Source of the DNA: Candidatus Atribacteria bacterium
GTDB lineage: Bacteria; Atribacterota; Atribacteria; Atribacterales; Atribacteraceae
DNA length: 9,943 bases
Assembly (NCBI GenBank): GCA_026390275.1
Contig: JAPLGF010000270.1
Coordinates: 1 to 9,943, forward strand
Direction: 5' to 3'
How positions within the stretch are numbered: position 1 is the stretch's first letter; every line of letters starts with the position of its first letter. Below, one piece after another: positions 1-6,560 of the stretch. Both the position numbers and the translations under genes were made by a program. The notes beneath the pieces were generated by a model. The model was not told where the DNA came from and did no database searches. It saw only the letters and a program-made list of their open reading frames with translations.

Positions 1-465
1 GATCTGATCCGAAGTCATGGAGGAAAGGACTTTCCCTAACGCCAGGTATCCATCCCGGGCGATGTATTCATCAATCACCATAGGGTTGATGAAGCCACAA
101 TTTCGTAAAGCAATTTTAACCTGCTTTTTAAAGAAATCAATTTCCTGCAGGAATTTTTTCTTTTCTTCATCCGGTGCCTGGAAAAGAAGTCGATCCACCA
201 CTCTTCCTTTGATCAGGTGCTCCTCAACGATATCCGGGGCATCTTCTGGTACCAGTTTCTGATAAAAAACACCTTCCGGATAGACGATGGCCAATGGTCC
301 TAAATTACAGGGACCGACACAACCCGTTTCCACGAGCCGAACTTCATTTTCCAACCCATTTCTCTGAATTTCACGGATCAGTGCATCTTTTACCTTCAGG
401 GCGCCAGAAGAAACACAAGCCGCACCGGCGCACAAAAGCACCTGGCATCTTTCCATCTCTGCCAT
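1..465 (-). CDS. hndC: NuoF-like NADH-binding subunit of [FeFe] hydrogenase (HndC/HydB type), N-terminal part
   Basis: This is the first 155 codons of a flavin/NADH-binding subunit of a multimeric, probably cytoplasmic hydrogenase of the HndABCD/HydABC type, which exchanges electrons between NAD(P)H, ferredoxin and H2. The visible part is the N-terminal thioredoxin-like 2Fe-2S domain, with likely ligands C12, C17, C49 and C53 (CX4C and CX3C spacing). It is followed by the start of the NuoF core, a RNCG..NP..IDEYIARDGY motif near residues 121-140. The FMN/NADH site and C-terminal ferredoxin domains lie beyond the window edge, so the gene is partial. ATG 465 is preferred because AGGAGG sits 9 nt upstream; an in-frame ATG at 471 is only 3 nt from it. 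The gene starts 24 nt after hndB stops, so both are in one operon. The family assignment is secure; cofactor preference and electron bifurcation are inferred from homologues. Confidence 0.9.
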   Translation of the reverse strand, partial: MAEMERCQVLLCAGAACVSSGALKVKDALIREIQRNGLENEVRLVETGCVGPCNLGPLAIVYPEGVFYQKLVPEDAPDIVEEHLIKGRVVDRLLFQAPDEEKKKFLQEIDFFKKQVKIALRNCGFINPMVIDEYIARDGYLALGKVLSSMTSDQI

Positions 466-489
466 GTTCATGACCCTCCTAGGAAGTTC

Positions 490-858
490 TTATCGTTCAA
501 CGTGTACAACCCATTCGCCAATAATTTGTCCGTTCACAATATGAGAAGTAATAATCCTCCGGGCTTTTTCCGGATTCAGATCGCCGTAAAAAACTTTTTC
601 ATCCCCTTTTTCTACACTGAGGAGTGGTTCCCGATCACAGAGGCCAATGCAACCGGCCTGGGTCACCATAACATTTTTCAGACCACGTACGCTAATTTCA
701 TCGAGAAGAGAAGACATCACCTGTCTCGCTCCGGCGGCAATTCCGCAGGTCCCCATGCAGACCACGATCCGATAATCAGCATTCCCCTCGCGGAGAGACG
801 TACTTCTTTGCGCTTCTTCCTTGATCTTCTTCAGGTCTTCTATGCTGGTGATTTTCAT
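490..858 (-). CDS. hndB: Thioredoxin-fold 2Fe-2S ferredoxin subunit, HndB type
   Basis: A 122-residue protein starting MKITSIEDLKKIKEEA, the typical opening of HndB, the small 2Fe-2S subunit encoded in NADP-reducing hydrogenase operons. Four cysteines likely to hold the cluster are C34 and C38 (CMGTC) and C70 and C74 (CIGLC). The length agrees with the family's usual size of about 120 residues. ATG 858 is chosen over the upstream in-frame start at 897 because family similarity begins there and a purine-rich AAGGGGTG lies about 7 nt before it. The gene sits between a GHKL ATPase gene (211-nt gap) and hndC (24-nt gap). In the complex it is thought to relay electrons between the NADH-oxidising and hydrogenase subunits; that role is inferred from the family. 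Confidence 0.9.
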   Translation of the reverse strand: MKITSIEDLKKIKEEAQRSTSLREGNADYRIVVCMGTCGIAAGARQVMSSLLDEISVRGLKNVMVTQAGCIGLCDREPLLSVEKGDEKVFYGDLNPEKARRIITSHIVNGQIIGEWVVHVER

Positions 859-929
859 ACCCGACACCCCTTCCTCTACCATCTCCAGATGGAACATTGA
901 AAATGGTAATTCATATTGACACTTTTCAT

Positions 930-958
930 CCTATACAGAAAACGATATGAGCAGTAAA
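930..958 (-). promoter_or_regulatory. Possible internal promoter upstream of hndB
   Basis: Reading the minus strand, TTTACT (958-953) and TATAGG (935-930) are separated by 17 nt, each matching four of six consensus bases. It lies in the 211-nt gap before hndB and would start transcription near 923. The TTTACT element is part of a tandem GTTTACTGTTTACTG. The match is weak, so this is only a candidate for separate expression of hndB-hndC. Confidence 0.25.
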
Positions 959-990
959 CAGTAAACCGGTAAGAATAAAATATGTCATTG

Positions 991-1074
991 CAAGCCCTGG
1001 TCTTTTGAGGGCTTGGTAATCTCATCTTTTTATCCTTTGAGGGCGCCAGGAACTGGCGTGATGGTCTGATTACC
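991..1074 (-). other. Nested and adjacent inverted repeats between the GHKL gene and hndB (candidate structured mRNA region)
   Basis: Three pairings sit side by side. An outer stem joins GGTAATC (1015-1021) to GATTACC (1068-1074) and includes the stop codon of the upstream gene. Inside it is a hairpin CGCCAG-GAA-CTGGCG (1044-1058). Directly next to it is a perfect 8-bp hairpin, CAAGCCCT (991-998) with AGGGCTTG (1008-1015). In the transcript none is followed by a U-tract, so these are not classic terminators. They could stabilise, process or attenuate the operon mRNA. No known riboswitch was recognised. Confidence 0.4.
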
Positions 1075-1609
1075 CCATGTGCTCTTCATGGTACTCAATC
1101 CATTCCTTGATTCCCCATAAGAGCGTCATCAAGTCTTGAGTATTTTGAACGTCCAATTCTTCCATAAGCTTTTTGGTATTGAACGCCCAGCGACACTCAT
1201 CCCGAACATGCTCATATTCAATTTCGATATCCGGATGAGAGGCAAAAATAGCCATCAGCGTGTCCGGAAGACGACCCAGTGGGGGAAGATCAATATGATC
1301 CAGTTGAAAACGGGCCACAATGGATGTTCCCTCCCCGGGGTGAGAACTGATTTCCAAATTTCCCAGGCACAACCGGGTCAATTGCTCGAGGAGCGGAATA
1401 CCCAATCCCACCTTTTTTTTCTGTCCGGTGTAGAACGGGTCTCGAACCCGCGATAACTCCTCCTCACCCATTCCCTTCCCATTATCCTGAATGGTGAGAA
1501 GGAGGAGATTCTTTTTGGTATCCTCAACCACCAAGATGCGAATACACGACGCCTGGGCGCGAACTGAGTTTTCCAGGATATCAAGGAGATGGAGAGACAA
1601 TTCTTTCAT
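1070..1609 (-). CDS. Small GHKL-fold ATP-binding protein of the hydrogenase operon
   Basis: A 179-residue soluble protein whose first 100 residues form a histidine-kinase-like (GHKL) ATPase fold. The N-box is around E13-N14 (ILENSV), the G1 box is DNGKGM (42-47), the G2 box is GLGIPLL (68-74), and GEGTS (92-96) acts as the last glycine motif. No dimerisation/phosphoacceptor H-box precedes it and no sensor or membrane segment is present, so it is not a complete sensor kinase. Residues 105-179 are a tail of unrecognised function. Its ATG overlaps the stop of hndA as ATGA and no good ribosome binding site is visible, which suggests translational coupling. Similar ATP-binding proteins occur in hnd/hyd operons of other anaerobes. 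An assembly, regulatory or anti-sigma-like role is possible, but the function is not established from sequence. Confidence 0.8.
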   Translation of the reverse strand: MKELSLHLLDILENSVRAQASCIRILVVEDTKKNLLLLTIQDNGKGMGEEELSRVRDPFYTGQKKKVGLGIPLLEQLTRLCLGNLEISSHPGEGTSIVARFQLDHIDLPPLGRLPDTLMAIFASHPDIEIEYEHVRDECRWAFNTKKLMEELDVQNTQDLMTLLWGIKEWIEYHEEHMG

Positions 1610-2115
1610 TGTTGGTAACTTCTGATGATATCTCCCACTTGAGCTGGATTCACGCGTTTATGGACATCATTATCGACCCGGACAACCGGTGCCAGACCGC
1701 ATGCTCCGGCGCAACGCATGACTTCCAATGAGTACATTCCATCTTCGGTCACTACCCCAATACCAACTTCTAACTCCTTTAAAAGCTGAGTGAGTATTTC
1801 CTGCCCTCCCCGGACATAACAAGCAGTTCCCAGACAAACCTGAATGACGTGTTTTCCCCGGGGCTTCATAGAGAAGAAGTGATAGAAGGTGACCACACCA
1901 TATACTTCACTGAGGGGGATGTTCAAGGTCTGAGATACTCTTTTGAGGACGGGAGGTGGAAGATATCCGATCAGACCCTGGGCAGCATGGAGTACCTGGA
2001 TGAGCATCCCCTTTTTACCCTTAAAATCTTGAAGCAACACTCCCAGAGCATCCATCTGTTCTGGCGAAATATCTTTATTAGATGAAGCTTTTTCTTGTAC
2101 CACGGCGTCAGCCAC
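1606..2115 (-). CDS. hndA: NuoE-like 2Fe-2S subunit of [FeFe] hydrogenase (HndA/HydC type)
   Basis: A 24-kDa-type (NuoE) subunit of 169 residues that carries one 2Fe-2S cluster and passes electrons between the NADH-binding subunit and the rest of the hydrogenase. A helical N-terminal half (GMLIQVLHAAQGLIGYLP, 36-53; VYGVVTFYHFF, 71-81) precedes a thioredoxin-like domain. The ligands there are C94 and C99 (CLGTAC) and C135 and C139 (CAGAC), all present. The start is taken as GTG 2115 because a full AAGGAGG (2123-2129) lies 7 nt upstream. An in-frame ATG at 2136 has only AAGGA with tight spacing, and a TTG at 2157 lies at or upstream of the predicted transcription start. The gene is first in the hydrogenase operon and overlaps the next gene by 4 nt. 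The family is certain; the exact start is very likely. Confidence 0.9.
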   Translation of the reverse strand: MADAVVQEKASSNKDISPEQMDALGVLLQDFKGKKGMLIQVLHAAQGLIGYLPPPVLKRVSQTLNIPLSEVYGVVTFYHFFSMKPRGKHVIQVCLGTACYVRGGQEILTQLLKELEVGIGVVTEDGMYSLEVMRCAGACGLAPVVRVDNDVHKRVNPAQVGDIIRSYQQ

Positions 2116-2122
2116 GGCTTGC

Positions 2123-2129
2123 CCTCCTT
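2123..2129 (-). promoter_or_regulatory. Ribosome binding site that decides the hndA start
   Basis: The minus strand reads AAGGAGG here, 7 nt before GTG 2115. It is a complete Shine-Dalgarno match. It makes the GTG the best start, although an in-frame ATG occurs 21 nt further upstream. Confidence 0.7.
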
Positions 2130-2160
2130 CAGGCATTGTTCCTTGCCGAATTTGCAAATT

Positions 2161-2189
2161 ATTATAAATCTTTTATTTAATTTTATCAA
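2161..2189 (-). promoter_or_regulatory. Sigma-70-type promoter of the hydrogenase operon
   Basis: On the minus strand TTGATA (2189-2184) is followed after exactly 17 nt by a perfect TATAAT (2166-2161), within an A/T-rich stretch. Transcription would start near 2154, giving a leader of about 40 nt before GTG 2115. It lies just after the clpC terminator, so the hydrogenase genes form their own unit. No operator-like repeat was recognised around it. Confidence 0.75.
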
Positions 2190-2205
2190 ATGCAACGGAC
2201 CCCAG

Positions 2206-2240
2206 AAAAAAAGAAGCCACCCCCAGAGTGAAAGTGGCTT
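2206..2240 (-). terminator. Rho-independent terminator after clpC
   Basis: In transcript sense AAGCCAC (2240-2234) pairs with GTGGCTT (2220-2214) around a 13-nt loop. After one C and one intervening base comes a run of seven T (2212-2206). The clpC stop codon is about 50 nt upstream and the hydrogenase promoter begins 17 nt downstream. The stem is only 7 bp, but position and T-run fit well. Confidence 0.75.
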
Positions 2241-2290
2241 GAAAGCGGTCTTTTCCAGAGCGAGGACGCATTTTTTCTATTTCCGTATCT

Positions 2291-4717
2291 TTACTCCTGA
2301 GCAGCAGATGGACATCGAAAGTGAATCTCATTCCCCTCCCGGTACGCTTCAATCCGGTCCCCGTTTTTATAGCTACAGCGGATGAGTTCCCCGGCTAAAG
2401 GACTTTCGATTTTCCTCTGGATCAACCGGCGGAGTGGTCGGGCTCCATAATCGGGATCATACCCCTCGTGAGCCAGGTACTCTCGCACCGATGAATCGAG
2501 AACGATATCCATTCCCTGTTTTTGCAGTTGTTTTCTTAAACGGGAAATCATCAAATCAACGATCTCCCGGATTTGGTCCCGGGTGAGAGGATGGAAAACA
2601 ATGATTTCATCGATCCGGTTGACGAATTCTGGTTTAAACTGGTCACGGACTTCCCGGAGGACCTTTTGTTCCAAGCGTTCGAACTCGGCTTCATTATCGG
2701 AATCGATGCTTCGGAAATAGTTGCTTCCCATGTTAGATGTCATGATGATCAGGGTATTCCGGAAATCGACGGTCCGGCCCTGTCCATCGGTTAATCGTCC
2801 ATCATCCAGGATTTGGAGAAGAACATTGAAGACATCCGGGTGCGCTTTCTCAATCTCATCCAGAAGAATGGCTTGATACGGACGTCTTCTCACCACTTCG
2901 GTGAGCTGTCCACCTTCTTCGTACCCCACGTATCCCGGTGGGGCTCCAATCAATCGGGATACGGTATGTTTTTCCATATATTCAGACATATCAATCCGGA
3001 GCAAGGCATTTTCGTCACCGAACATAAATTCCGCCAGAGCCTTCGCCAGTTCGGTCTTTCCCACTCCCGTCGGTCCCAAGAATAAGAACGATCCCATGGG
3101 ACGGTTGCCTTCGGTAATTCCGGCTCGTGACCGACGAATTGCTTCCGAAACGGCATGAATGGCATCATCCTGACCAATCACCCGCTTATGGATTTCCTTT
3201 TCCATCCGAAGCAGCCGTTCTCGTTCTTTCTCCAAGAGTTTGGTGGTGGGAATACCAGTCCAGGATGAAACCACCTCAGCAATATCCTGTCCCGTGACCA
3301 CTTCGCTCATCTCTTTTTCTCTCATCCAGTGTTCTTTTTCATCCTGGTATTTTTTACGGAGCATTTCGGCCTGGTCTCTCAATTGAGCGGCTTTTTCGTA
3401 TTCCTGGGCTTGAACTGCTGACATTCCTTCCTGCGCCAGCTGACGGAGTTCTTCTTCCCTTTTTTTGATTTCGGGAGGAACACTTTGCATCTCGATCCGT
3501 TTTTTACTGGCGGCTTCGTCGATCAAATCAATGGCCTTATCAGGCAGAAAACGACTGGTGATGTATTTTGCGGAAATCTCCGCCGCGGTATCCAAGGCAT
3601 CATCGTTGATCTTTACTTTATGGTACGCTTCATACTTATCCCGTAAACCGCGAAGAATGGTTTTAGTCTCCTCGATGGAGGGTTCTCCGACAAAAACCGG
3701 CTGGAATCGTCGTTCCAATGCTGCGTCTTTTTCAATATGCTTTCGATATTCATCCAGAGTGGTCGCCCCAATCGTCTGTAATTCCCCACGGGCTAGAACC
3801 GGTTTGAGTAAATTGGCGGCATCAATAGCACCTTCGGCAGCACCAGCACCAACCACGGTATGTAATTCATCGATGAAGAGGATGACCTTCCCACTGGATT
3901 TTTGCACTTCTTCCAAGACGGCCTTGAGTCTCTCTTCGAATTCACCGCGAAACTTAGCTCCGGCTAACAAGGCTCCCATATCCAGGATGATGATCCGCTT
4001 TTCTTTGAGAGTCTCGGGAACATTTCCATTAACAATTTTCTGTGCCAACCCCTCCACCACCGCAGTTTTTCCCACTCCCGGGTCCCCGATGAGAACGGGA
4101 TTATTTTTCGTACGACGACTCAAAATCTGGATCACCCGGCTGATTTCCGGATCCCTTCCAATCACCGGATCTAACTTCCCTTCTTTTGCCAGTTGAGTCA
4201 GATCCCTTCCGTACTTTTCCAAAGCCAGGTAGCGTCCCTCCGCATATGGATCATCAACTTTCCTCTGTCCCCGAATTTCCCGTAGTGCCCGGTATATCTT
4301 CTCCACATCGATCCCGTGGGATTGACAGATCTTGTAACTCTCCCCACTTTCTTCTTTCACGACTGCAATGAGAAGATGCTCCACCCCCACGTAGGAATCT
4401 TTGAGTCGTTTCGCCTCTTCGGCAGCGTGATCCAGAACCGACTTTGCCCGGGGGGTGATGTAAATTTGAGCTTCCTGCCCTTGCTCGAAGTACACTTGCG
4501 GAATTCGTTCCAAGGTTTTCTTCAACTCTTTCTGGATCACTTCCGGGCTGACCTTACACCGCTCAATAATCTGGTTTGCGATCCCCTCCGGCTGTTTCAA
4601 TAATGCTAAAAAAATATGTTCTACTTCCAGCTGGTTATGATGTAACTCCATTAAGAGGTCCTGGGCTAAAGAAATAACTTCCCTGGCTTTTTCAGTAAAC
4701 TTTTCAAAATCCATCAT
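2291..4717 (-). CDS. clpC: ClpC-like double AAA+ ATPase (Hsp100 family) without a visible ClpP loop
   Basis: An 808-residue Hsp100 unfoldase that uses ATP to thread proteins through a hexameric pore. Two N-terminal Clp repeats occupy about 1-145. The first AAA+ module has Walker A GDPGVGKT (211-218), Walker B VILFIDE (278-284) and arginine fingers in ALERRF (333-338). A short UVR-like coiled middle segment (about 405-470, EYEKAAQLRD) is of ClpC size, far shorter than in ClpB. The second module has GPTGVGKT (548-555), AILLDE (616-621), sensor-1 TSN (660-662) and sensor-2 GARPLRR (758-764). Between TSN and PEFVNRID (696-703) the VGF-type ClpP-docking tripeptide of ClpC proteins is absent and the loop looks about six residues short. 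AAGGGG lies 7 nt before ATG 4717, and the gene begins 3 nt after hspR. Disaggregation with DnaJ/Hsp20-type partners is inferred from this and the neighbours. Confidence 0.92.
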   Translation of the reverse strand: MMDFEKFTEKAREVISLAQDLLMELHHNQLEVEHIFLALLKQPEGIANQIIERCKVSPEVIQKELKKTLERIPQVYFEQGQEAQIYITPRAKSVLDHAAEEAKRLKDSYVGVEHLLIAVVKEESGESYKICQSHGIDVEKIYRALREIRGQRKVDDPYAEGRYLALEKYGRDLTQLAKEGKLDPVIGRDPEISRVIQILSRRTKNNPVLIGDPGVGKTAVVEGLAQKIVNGNVPETLKEKRIIILDMGALLAGAKFRGEFEERLKAVLEEVQKSSGKVILFIDELHTVVGAGAAEGAIDAANLLKPVLARGELQTIGATTLDEYRKHIEKDAALERRFQPVFVGEPSIEETKTILRGLRDKYEAYHKVKINDDALDTAAEISAKYITSRFLPDKAIDLIDEAASKKRIEMQSVPPEIKKREEELRQLAQEGMSAVQAQEYEKAAQLRDQAEMLRKKYQDEKEHWMREKEMSEVVTGQDIAEVVSSWTGIPTTKLLEKERERLLRMEKEIHKRVIGQDDAIHAVSEAIRRSRAGITEGNRPMGSFLFLGPTGVGKTELAKALAEFMFGDENALLRIDMSEYMEKHTVSRLIGAPPGYVGYEEGGQLTEVVRRRPYQAILLDEIEKAHPDVFNVLLQILDDGRLTDGQGRTVDFRNTLIIMTSNMGSNYFRSIDSDNEAEFERLEQKVLREVRDQFKPEFVNRIDEIIVFHPLTRDQIREIVDLMISRLRKQLQKQGMDIVLDSSVREYLAHEGYDPDYGARPLRRLIQRKIESPLAGELIRCSYKNGDRIEAYREGNEIHFRCPSAAQE

Positions 4718-4720
4718 CCA

Positions 4721-5056
4721 TCAACCCCTTTTGTCTAGCAAACGAAAATGGGTTTCCATTTCTTTCAATAGTTTTTGCCTTTCAATTTCCCATTCTTTCT
4801 GTAAATTTTCCATCTGTTCCATCAGACTGAGGATAATTTCGACTCCGGCCAAATTCACCCCCAGGTTCCTGGTTAACCTCTGGATCTTTTTTACCCGCTC
4901 AATATCATTGCTGGTATACAGACGGATATTCCCCCGGCTTCGACTGGGCTTCAAAATACCGATTCGTTCATAGTAGCGCAGTGTCTGGGGATGAACTCCG
5001 GCCTGGGCTGCTGCCTCGCTGATGACATACCAATTTTCTAACTCCTGAATTTTCAT
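4721..5056 (-). CDS. hspR: MerR-family heat-shock repressor HspR
   Basis: A 111-residue MerR-type DNA-binding protein. The winged helix-turn-helix covers about 9-75, with YVISEAAAQAGVHPQTLRYY (10-29) as the HTH, RGNIRLY (41-47) as the wing and GVNLAGVEIIL (66-76) as the characteristic HspR segment. A coiled coil (about 77-105) should mediate dimerisation. HspR represses chaperone genes by binding HAIR repeats (CTTGAGT-N7-ACTCAAG) and, in studied species, uses DnaK as corepressor. ATG 5056 is chosen because AAGGTGG lies 8 nt before it; the longer in-frame GTG at 5068 falls inside that ribosome binding site. It sits between the dnaJ remnant (60-nt gap) and clpC (3-nt gap), the usual HspR neighbourhood. 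A matching operator is present at the hsp20 promoter in this window. Confidence 0.93.
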   Translation of the reverse strand: MKIQELENWYVISEAAAQAGVHPQTLRYYERIGILKPSRSRGNIRLYTSNDIERVKKIQRLTRNLGVNLAGVEIILSLMEQMENLQKEWEIERQKLLKEMETHFRLLDKRG

Positions 5057-5116
5057 ATCCACCCCCACCTTCTATCGTATACCCCGGAAAACAGTATTGA
5101 TTTGTTATGTTGCTGA

Positions 5117-5997
5117 TCAGGATGACATCAAGTATTTTCGGGGATTTTCTTGCCGCATAGAAGAAAGTTCCTGATAGTATTTCTTCTCCTGATCGGTGAG
5201 TTCCCGGGGAATCAACACCCGTATCTTGACCAATTGATCTCCCTTTTCCCCACTCTTTTCTTTTTGAAAACCGAGCCCCCGTAAGCGAAAAACCGTTCCG
5301 TTCTGCGTTTCAGATGGAATTTTCATCGTCGCCTTGCCCGTCAAAGTCGGAACTTCCAGTTCGGTCCCTAAAATCGACTCATATACTGTGAGCGGCAATT
5401 CGAGAATAACATTATCCTCTTCCCGTTGAAAAAAGGGATGCGGTTCGCCCCATCCCGGACGCCCGCCGGGATATTGACATTGACGGTCTTTCGGCGTCGG
5501 ATACTGCCTCGACCCTCGCAGGCGGGACACTTACGGGAGGAAGAGCTCTGGCCGGTTCCACCACATTGGACACAGGGTTCGTCCAGTTCCACTCGAATAT
5601 TCCGGGTGGTTCCCTTCTGGCTCTCCGGAAAACTCACTTCAATTTCATGATAAGTCGACCTGACTTTCCGTTCCTGTCTGGGGAAAACGTCTCCGGAACC
5701 AGACTGGTAACGAGGAGAACGGGCAGAACGGGATCCATGAAAGATATCTCCAAAAAAAGCCTGGAAAAAATCGCTGAAATCTCCGCCTTCTTCCCCAGTG
5801 GTCTGATGGGTGGTGGTGTAACCAGCTGGTTCTGCTTGTTGCTGCCCGTATTTTTGATTAAAATTATTCCAGAATTGTTCGGTATCTTGTTGACCATAGG
5901 AATTCCATGCCGAACCAAGTTCATCATATCTCTTTCTTTTTTCCGGATCTCCCAATACCTCATACGCTTCATTGATTTCTTTAAACTCACACCACCT
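5117..5997 (-). pseudogene. dnaJ: Damaged dnaJ: J-domain start missing and internal frameshifting deletion
   Basis: Two reading frames together give most of an Hsp40 co-chaperone. The first (5997 to 5368) opens directly at EFKEINEAYEVLGDPEKRKRYDELG, the end of a J domain, and has an in-frame TGA at 6000-5998. The first ~45 residues with the DnaK-activating HPD are absent, and no plausible start codon precedes the homology. A G/F- and Q-rich linker follows, then a half-size zinc finger with only two motifs (CVQCGGTG, CPACEGRG), then KTVNVNIPAGVRDGA. There the homology jumps to the -1 frame (PHPFFQREEDNVILEL to the stop at 5117), with about 27 expected residues of substrate-binding domain I missing. 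The C-terminal part, including VPTLTGKATMKIP and FRLRGLGF, is intact. The simplest reading is two deletions in a once normal dnaJ upstream of hspR; an assembly error is possible. A C CCT TTT slip site near the junction could allow some full-length product. Confidence 0.8.
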
Positions 5998-6068
5998 TCA
6001 TACGGAAGCTTATTTTTTATTTTGTACCGTGAGCTCCCGAACGTTCTCCATCATACAATGCCTTTCAT

Positions 6069-6098
6069 AAAAAAGGGCAGGGTGTCCCTGCCCTTTTT
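6069..6098 (-). terminator. Strong hairpin terminator after hsp20 (sequence is symmetric)
   Basis: A perfect stem, GGGCAGGG (6075-6082) with CCCTGCCC (6086-6093) around a 3-nt loop, is flanked by A-tracts and T-tracts that extend the pairing to 13 bp. On the minus strand it is followed by TTTTTT (6074-6069). It begins about 30 nt after the hsp20 stop, so it ends the hsp20 transcript. Its symmetry means it could work in both directions, but no plus-strand gene approaches it. Confidence 0.9.
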
Positions 6099-6125
6099 GG
6101 CGTTTTCGACTGAAATGTCTCTCCT

Positions 6126-6560
6126 TCACTCCCCTTCAATGTTCACTTTCCGTGGTTTCCCTTCCCCGGATTTAGGAAGATGAATTTCCAAAACCCCATT
6201 TTTATACGAAGCACTGACGTTTCCCACCTGTACAGGAATATTCAGTTCAAAAGATCGGGAGAAGGGGCCCACAGTTCGTTCCCGACGCAGGATCTTACGT
6301 TTCTCTTCTCCGTTCTTCCGTTCACCTTTGATGGAGAGTTGTTCATCCGTCACATTGATTTCCACATCTTGCTGAATCACTCCCGGGAGATCAAAGAAGA
6401 GGACCACTTCCTTCTCATCTTCTTGAATATCAACCGAAGGGACCCATGCTTCTGCCGGAATCTCCTTTCCCTGCTGGCGGGCCAAACGATCTTCTAAAAG
6501 CCAGTTGATTCTGTCTTGCAACACTACTAAATCACGAAAAGGATCAAATCGGTTTGTCAT
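6126..6560 (-). CDS. hsp20: Small heat-shock protein of the Hsp20/alpha-crystallin family
   Basis: A 144-residue ATP-independent holdase that binds unfolding proteins as oligomers in the cytoplasm. A short N-terminal arm (FDPFRDLVVLQDRINWLLED, 5-24) precedes the alpha-crystallin domain (about 40-130). That domain contains AWVPSVDIQEDEKEVVLFFDLPG and the family signature NGVLEIHLPK (121-130). The C-terminal tail ends with a V-N-I (139-141) version of the IxI motif that contacts neighbouring subunits. ATG 6560 is chosen because AAGGAGG (6575-6569) lies 8 nt upstream. An in-frame ATG at 6593 is only about 5 nt from the predicted transcription start and lacks a ribosome binding site. The gene is monocistronic by position: own promoter with HAIR operator upstream, hairpin terminator downstream. 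Heat induction by release of HspR is inferred from the operator. Confidence 0.95.
   Translation of the reverse strand: MTNRFDPFRDLVVLQDRINWLLEDRLARQQGKEIPAEAWVPSVDIQEDEKEVVLFFDLPGVIQQDVEINVTDEQLSIKGERKNGEEKRKILRRERTVGPFSRSFELNIPVQVGNVSASYKNGVLEIHLPKSGEGKPRKVNIEGE

Noticed and set aside
1128..1141. TCAAG and CTTGA side by side within the GHKL gene
   Set aside because: Spacing is wrong for a HAIR element and it is inside a coding region.
3465..4196. Long plus-strand open frame (243 codons) opposite clpC
   Set aside because: It lies wholly antisense to conserved ATPase motifs, has no recognisable domain or ribosome binding site, and its composition is explained by the codon usage of clpC.
5112..5132. 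CTTGA-N11-TCAGC at the dnaJ 3' end, HAIR-like
   Set aside because: Only three of five bases match in the second arm, and it lies in coding sequence without a clear promoter.
5634..5990. Minus-strand frame from GTG 5990 through the dnaJ region
   Set aside because: It overlaps clear Hsp40 homology in another frame and its translation resembles nothing known.
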